Of a DNA stretch of 64,000 nucleotides, positions 59,257 through 64,000 are shown one piece after another. How positions within the stretch are numbered: the first letter of the stretch is position 1; the number at the start of each line of letters is the position of its first letter. The translations under genes were made by a program, and so were the position numbers. This DNA comes from Solanum dulcamara (lineage: Eukaryota > Streptophyta > Magnoliopsida > Solanales > Solanaceae). The notes below the pieces were generated by a model. That model saw only the letters and a program-made list of their open reading frames with translations, was not told the origin of the DNA and did no database searches. The stretch covers positions 46,711,286 through 46,775,285 of the forward strand of contig NC_077245.1 of the NCBI RefSeq assembly GCF_947179165.1, given 5' to 3'.

Positions 59257-61834
59257 TACTTCTCATGAGCGGGACCACCAAAAATTTTATTTGTCAAGGG
59301 AATTATGAAAAGGTTTTGAAAAAATAAGGGAAAGGTAAATTCCAAAGCAATCTCTTGTCATGGTTAATACTTTATTTATTTGGTTTTGTGATTTACAAGC
59401 GGGTGTTGATTACCCTATTGTATTTTGTCAAAATTCATTCGGTTAAATTTATTTTGAGACTAGATTATGACCTTGTTGGTTTATGATGCCCTCTTTGATG
59501 AGGTTTCGAATAATTCATATATATGCATATTGTCTTGAACCTACCCCAAAATGTGATTCAGGCGAAATTCTAGAAATGGCTTGGCTTTGAAGATGAACTT
59601 GACCCTCTTTGAATTTTCACTTTACCCAAATTCTTCGTCCCTTAAGATTGATATTAGTCAACCCCATTGAGCGTTAATTGATTTCTTTGGTCATCATGTT
59701 GTGCACCTTAATCTTTTTGAATCCTCTACTTTGGCACCCTCATCTCCCTAAATTCTAATGATGAAATTGTACGCTAAAATCTTGTGTTTGGGGGAGAAGA
59801 AAAGAATAAAACTGTGATGTAGGCAAAATCCTAAATTTGGGGGTGTGTGCATCAACAAATGAAATAGGAATGAGCCAAAAGTATTTAGAGCATCATAAGC
59901 TTCAATTGAAAAGTGTTTAGTGGATTCATGAATGAAAGCGCAAAAAAAGGAAAACAAAAATTAAGTGCTAGCTCGTGTTGTGCACATGCCTAGTGCGAAA
60001 AATAAAAGGGTGTTTGAATGATGGATTGATGTCATAAATGAGAGGAAAAAAGGTAAAAATGAGTCAATGATGCGAGCGGTATGCTCAAAGTGAGATGTGA
60101 TAGCATTAGAGAGGTCTGTAATTCGCTTTGACCAAATAAATCCCACCATTTGACCTAGCCTAAGTTTTGATCTGCAAGTCCTTGGTGATTTCAAGCTTTG
60201 TCAATCTATATTATTGGCGATTTACATATCGGACAAGCCTATGATTCAGAGTGTTTATGCTTGAATTCCTTTGTGAGAGTGAGTATATTTGCATGATCTT
60301 TAATTCCTTGATATGATATTCATGATTGTGAGTGGAATTCTATCTTTTGTGAGTTGCATTGCATCCTTCATGTGAATGGTGAGGTCTTTATTTCAATTGA
60401 GTTGCATAAATGTGATAAATTCATATGAATTCTTAGGAAAACATTGAAGGTTGATGCCATTGACATGAGATACTTGGAGCTGTGTTTGAATGAAATATTA
60501 TCCCTAAATTTTTCTTGAAAACTTGATTTTAAATGAGAATGATTTCAAAAGAAGATAAATTTTGCCTTATGATGGTGGTGGAAAAAATTGTGAGTTGCAT
60601 TTATCGATAAAAAAATTATTTTTGATAGTTTTGAGTCATAGTGCGTGGTTTTGGATATCCTATATTTTGTGTGGTTGAGCACCAATCCTATGATTTGTGA
60701 ATGTTTTTCTTGAGGACATGCAATAGTTCAAGTTTGAGAGTTTGATTAGTTGGTATTTTACCAACTATAATAGACTCTTATTCATGAATTATTGCTATGT
60801 TTTAATGCTAATAGAGGGGATGTTAGGACCTTGTTCTCTTGAGTATAAAGATTGAAGGATTTGAAATAAAAAATCACTAAACACACCAGTAAGGAACCGG
60901 CATCTAGTAGGAGTGCACCAATATTTTTGCCGGCTCAACATCGGTTAGGAAGGAAGATACTGTCTCAGCCACCTATGCTTGATACTTTTGAAGGATCCAC
61001 TAGATTGGTGCACAATGAAATGGTTCCACATTAGCACTAGACAGTTCTACATCAGCATTTCACCAATGCAACACAAATGAGACACAAAAGTTCTAGGAAA
61101 AACTCGTACTTGATGCTGAAAAAGCTTTCCTTGGAAGTTTCCAAAGACATTATTGGGTTATGTTTAATTATGTATTATCATCTTCTACAAAATAATGGAT
61201 ATTCTAGAATAGCTTTCATTATTGCATTGTAGAGATTAAAAAATAGACATTAAAGATGCTCTTGCTTGCAAAAGAAAGAACGAAAATTGTACTTCTCCAA
61301 GGTTGAATCTGAATTTGGTTATAAATCATGAATGGAATAGAGCATTTCTTTGGTTTTATATCCTCTAATTCCTTATTTATGAGTAACTAAATCTCTAGGT
61401 AGGGTTGTGTGTCCACAATGTGGGTGTATACTTTAATGGGTAGTGATTAATAATGTATGGATCTATTGTTGTTTTCATGTTGTAATTTGAAAATCGATGG
61501 TTGCAAATATTGGTTGAACTATATGACACTATTTTGATTTGAGAAAGAAAAATAAGGTTAGGTAAGACTTCATTAGTGACGACTTGAGAAATTGACCATT
61601 GAATTAAAGCTAAAGATATTATAATCTAATTGATTTCTTATTTAGAGGTAGAGCTAGAGGTCATCTAACACACTCAAGCAATGTTTGGTATTTTGTTTGC
61701 ATTCTTTTGGGGTTCGGAAAAAATTAAGATATACGTATCCATTAGTTTGAGAGACTATTAGATATAGTATAGACCAAATGATACCCATGTATTTATTGAT
61801 ATGAAATTGATTAATAATTGCCTAGTAAGTTGAA
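59257..61834 (+). mobile_element. Athila/Tat 3' internal region and LTR remnant
   Basis: The sequence has phrases typical of the region after pol in Athila/Tat elements. Examples are a purine tract TGTTTGGGGGAGAAGAAAAG near 59788 and a second AATTTGGGGGTGTG near 59833, followed by sequence with AAAAAGG.AAAACAAAA and GGGTGTTTGAATGATGGATTGATG. The block 61400-61830 is homologous to 15370-15795. I could not fix the LTR start, and no coding sequence remains. Confidence 0.5.
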
Positions 61835-61839
61835 ATAAT

Positions 61840-62357
61840 ATGGTATCCTGCTTAGTCGCAATCTATGGTTTACATACTATACAAGCTAGGCTAAAGTTAT
61901 GGGAAAAAATGAAGCAGTTGGCCACAGGTATAAAGGAATTTATGATATGTATGGGAGATTTTAATGTTGTACTATCAGGTGATGATAAACCCCAAAGCAA
62001 TCTAGTTCAAGAGGTAGAGATAAGGAATTTTAATGACTTACGCTTGATGCTGGTATGATAAAAATAAAGTCAGTAGGCAGAACTTATACATGGTCCAATG
62101 GTTGCACTTTCAACAAGATAGATAGAGTTGTGGTGAATGCTGAGTGGATATTGACTATGAGTCAGGTAGAGATCATTGTTATGCATTTAGAAACTTCTGA
62201 TTACTCTCCTTTGAGCCTGGAGTTAGACAGAAATGTAAGTTCCAATCATAGGACCTTTAAGTTTTTCAATTGTATTATTGAGCATCAATTGTTCTTACAA
62301 AGGGTAAAGGCAGCATGGACTGGAGAAAATAAAAGAGACCTGAAAGAAGAATGGTAA
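61840..62357 (+). pseudogene. L1 endonuclease domain, C-terminal part, broken
   Basis: An apurinic-type endonuclease nicks target DNA for L1 insertion. Two overlapping frames carry it. 61840-62058 has CMGDFNVVLSGDD (about 61948-61986), the conserved GDFN block. 62055-62357 has VGRTYTWSN and KIDRVVVN (about 62113-62136), then a TSDYSPLSL ending, where the catalytic His of the usual S-D-H-S motif is replaced by Tyr. A frameshift separates the two pieces. Confidence 0.85.
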
Positions 62358-62628
62358 AAGCTCAAAAAGGTGAAAGCAAGCCTCAAATAGCTCAATAATA
62401 GTGAGTTTAAAGGGGTGAGTAGTAAAGTAAAATACATTAGAGAGAAATTGCAATGTGTATAGCAGATCATGAGGGATACTTCAATAGTAGATATTAATAG
62501 ACAACATGGAAAGGATTTACAAATTTAACTAGAGAAATGGACTATGGTTGAAGAAAATGCTATACAACAAAAGTCCAAAGTGCAATGGCTGAAACTAGAA
62601 AATCAAACACTCATATTTCGTTGCACAC

Positions 62629-63751
62629 ATGAAAAACAGGGTGGCCCAAAACACAATAACTATTCTCATAACATCACATGATACTAAATCCCAGACACAT
62701 AAAGAAATAGAACTTGAAGTGAGTACATTCTATAAACTTGGAAAGGTTGCTCAGACCTTAACTAGTGTTAGTACTACTATTATGAGGAATGAAAGTGCTC
62801 TTAATAGGGAACAACAACTACTATTAGCACCAAAGGTTATAAGGGAGGAGGTGGAAAAAACACTTACAGATTTAAATGATATAAAGGCTCCAGAACATGA
62901 TGGATTCAGTGCTTTCTTTCTTAAGAAGGTTTGGCCAGTGGTAGGGTACAATATCCTAAATGTACTACTAAGATTATTTGACACAGGGCATATGAACCCA
63001 TCCATAAACTATACATCGGTGACTCTCATCCCAAAGGTTTCCACTTTGATAAAATTAGGGAGTACAGACATTTCTCATATTGCACAACAATCTATAAGAT
63101 TATTTCAAAAGTGATCACAACAAGGTTGTAAGAGGTGATGAGTTCCATAGTTGATCCTTACAAATTAGCTTTTGTACTAGATAGAGAAATTAATGACAAT
63201 ATTATCTTAAGTCATGAACTAGTGAAAGGATATGGTAGAAAAGGTGTCTCTACTAGGTGTATGATAAAGGTGGATATGAAGAAAGATTATGACTCATTTG
63301 AATGGAGCTTTTTAAATCAAATCTTATATGAGATGAAGTTTCCAGTAGTAGTGATCAAATGGATACTATAGTGTGTCACCAGTATAACCTATTCATTTTT
63401 TGTCAAGGTGAAACTACAAGACCATTCCAAGCTCAGAGAGGGGTTAGACAAGGGGATCCCTTGTCATGTTTCTTTTTTGTATTGGCTATGGATTATCTCA
63501 CAAGGATCTTAAAAATATTATATATAAATCTTGAGTTCCATTATCATCCCTGGTGCAAGAAACAAAGAATTATTCAACTAAGTTTTGTTGATATCTTACT
63601 AATGTTTTGCATGGGTAATATAAAATCAGGAAGAAGCTCATGTAAATGCTTTATGGTATTCTCTAGTGAATCAGGGTTGGTAGCTAATGTGGATAAAAGT
63701 AATTTCTACTTTGGAGGGGTAAAGAAATCTATCCAAGATCAAATTCTATAG
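62629..63751 (+). pseudogene. L1 reverse transcriptase domain, broken
   Basis: Open pieces lie at 62629-63114, 63135-63371 and 63359-63751. Motifs in order are IKAPEHDGFSAFF (62881-62919), VTLIPKVS (63019-63042), SHELVKGYGRKG, MIKVDMKKDYDS (about 63260-63295) and RGVRQGDPLS (about 63438-63467). The catalytic box reads FVDI at 63583-63594 instead of the FADD form, so one of the two metal-binding aspartates is lost. Frameshifts near 63060-63130 and 63360 complete the inactivation. Confidence 0.9.
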
Positions 63752-64000
63752 GAACTACAGGTTCTAAGAGGAGAATAACACTTAGGGGACCCTTGAGTAC
63801 TAAAAGAATGTATGCAATCTAATGCAAGCCTCTAATTGATATGATGCTAAGTAGAGTTACTAGCTAGACTATTAAGTTCTTATCCTATACTGAAAGAGCT
63901 CAATTGGTTAAAAATTTCTTGTTTTCTATTTAGATCATTTGGGCACAAATATTTGCTTTGCCTAAGAAGATAATATATGTTGCTGAAAGTTTCTGCAGGA

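Larger units (their letters stand above)
61835..64000 (+). mobile_element. L1-type LINE, 5'-truncated, running off the right edge
   Basis: L1 elements copy themselves by target-primed reverse transcription with an endonuclease and a reverse transcriptase in one ORF. Here the sequence starts inside the endonuclease domain at about 61840. It passes through linker and reverse-transcriptase domains and continues past 63760 into the region after the palm (a WLKI...FRSFG-like frame with stops). Several stops and frameshifts split it. The poly(A) end is outside the window. ORF1 and the endonuclease N-terminus are missing. Confidence 0.9.

Noticed and set aside
1..64000. tRNA, rRNA or organelle DNA insertions
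   Set aside because: I scanned for cloverleaf-type GGTTCGA blocks and chloroplast or rRNA-like stretches and found none I could support; the tRNA-related matches are retrotransposon primer sites.

Overview
The window is nuclear plant DNA made almost entirely of transposable-element remnants. I see no intact host gene and no RNA gene. The repeat types are long (2-3.3 kb) Ty3/gypsy LTRs, a primer-binding site of the initiator-Met type, Athila/Tat elements with an Asp-tRNA type primer site, L1 and RTE LINEs, and a Helitron. These fit a repeat-rich heterochromatic region of a large Solanaceae genome. A pepper-like (Capsicum) genome is my best guess, from the look of the LTR families, and it is an inference.

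Layout, left to right. 1-4773: the 3' end of a plus-strand gypsy element (family A), with its LTR carrying a 41-bp tandem array. 4774-13098: family B gypsy pieces. These are a minus-strand LTR start, a plus-strand integrase/chromodomain fragment, and a 3' LTR broken by a family A solo LTR (7119-10481) and by a 5'-truncated RTE LINE (11910-12890). The LINE itself holds a small poly(A)-tailed insertion. 13099-16542: further LTR remnants and an Athila/Tat reverse-transcriptase scrap. 17710-18800: the C-terminal end of an L1 LINE, minus strand. 20275-32137: a structurally complete but decayed gypsy element (D1) with matching ATCAA target duplications, two LTRs, a primer site, gag with a zinc knuckle, and pol. 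32307-34836: a Helitron-like element carrying a fragment of a leucine-rich-repeat receptor kinase gene, which is the only host-derived coding sequence recognised.

36305-51825: a nest of minus-strand family D copies. One LTR is split by a family C element (TSD CGATC at both ends) and one pol gene is split by a family A solo LTR with perfect GATAC duplications. 51826-52833: the 3' part of another A-like LTR, plus strand. 52834-56573: a minus-strand Athila/Tat element (pro, gag, primer site, LTR). 56574-59256: the 3' end and LTR of a family B element. 59257-61834: an Athila/Tat 3' remnant. 61835-64000: an L1 LINE, plus strand, running off the right edge.

None of the coding regions can work as they stand. 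All carry stops, frameshifts or lost catalytic residues. The window is best read as a layered insertion record in which target duplications order several events: A2 after B, the RTE LINE after B, the poly(A) insert after the RTE LINE, C after D2, and A3 after the minus-strand D pol. The items most worth a second look are the gene-carrying Helitron, the family-specific short palindromic words inside several unrelated LTRs, and the compound family C insertion.
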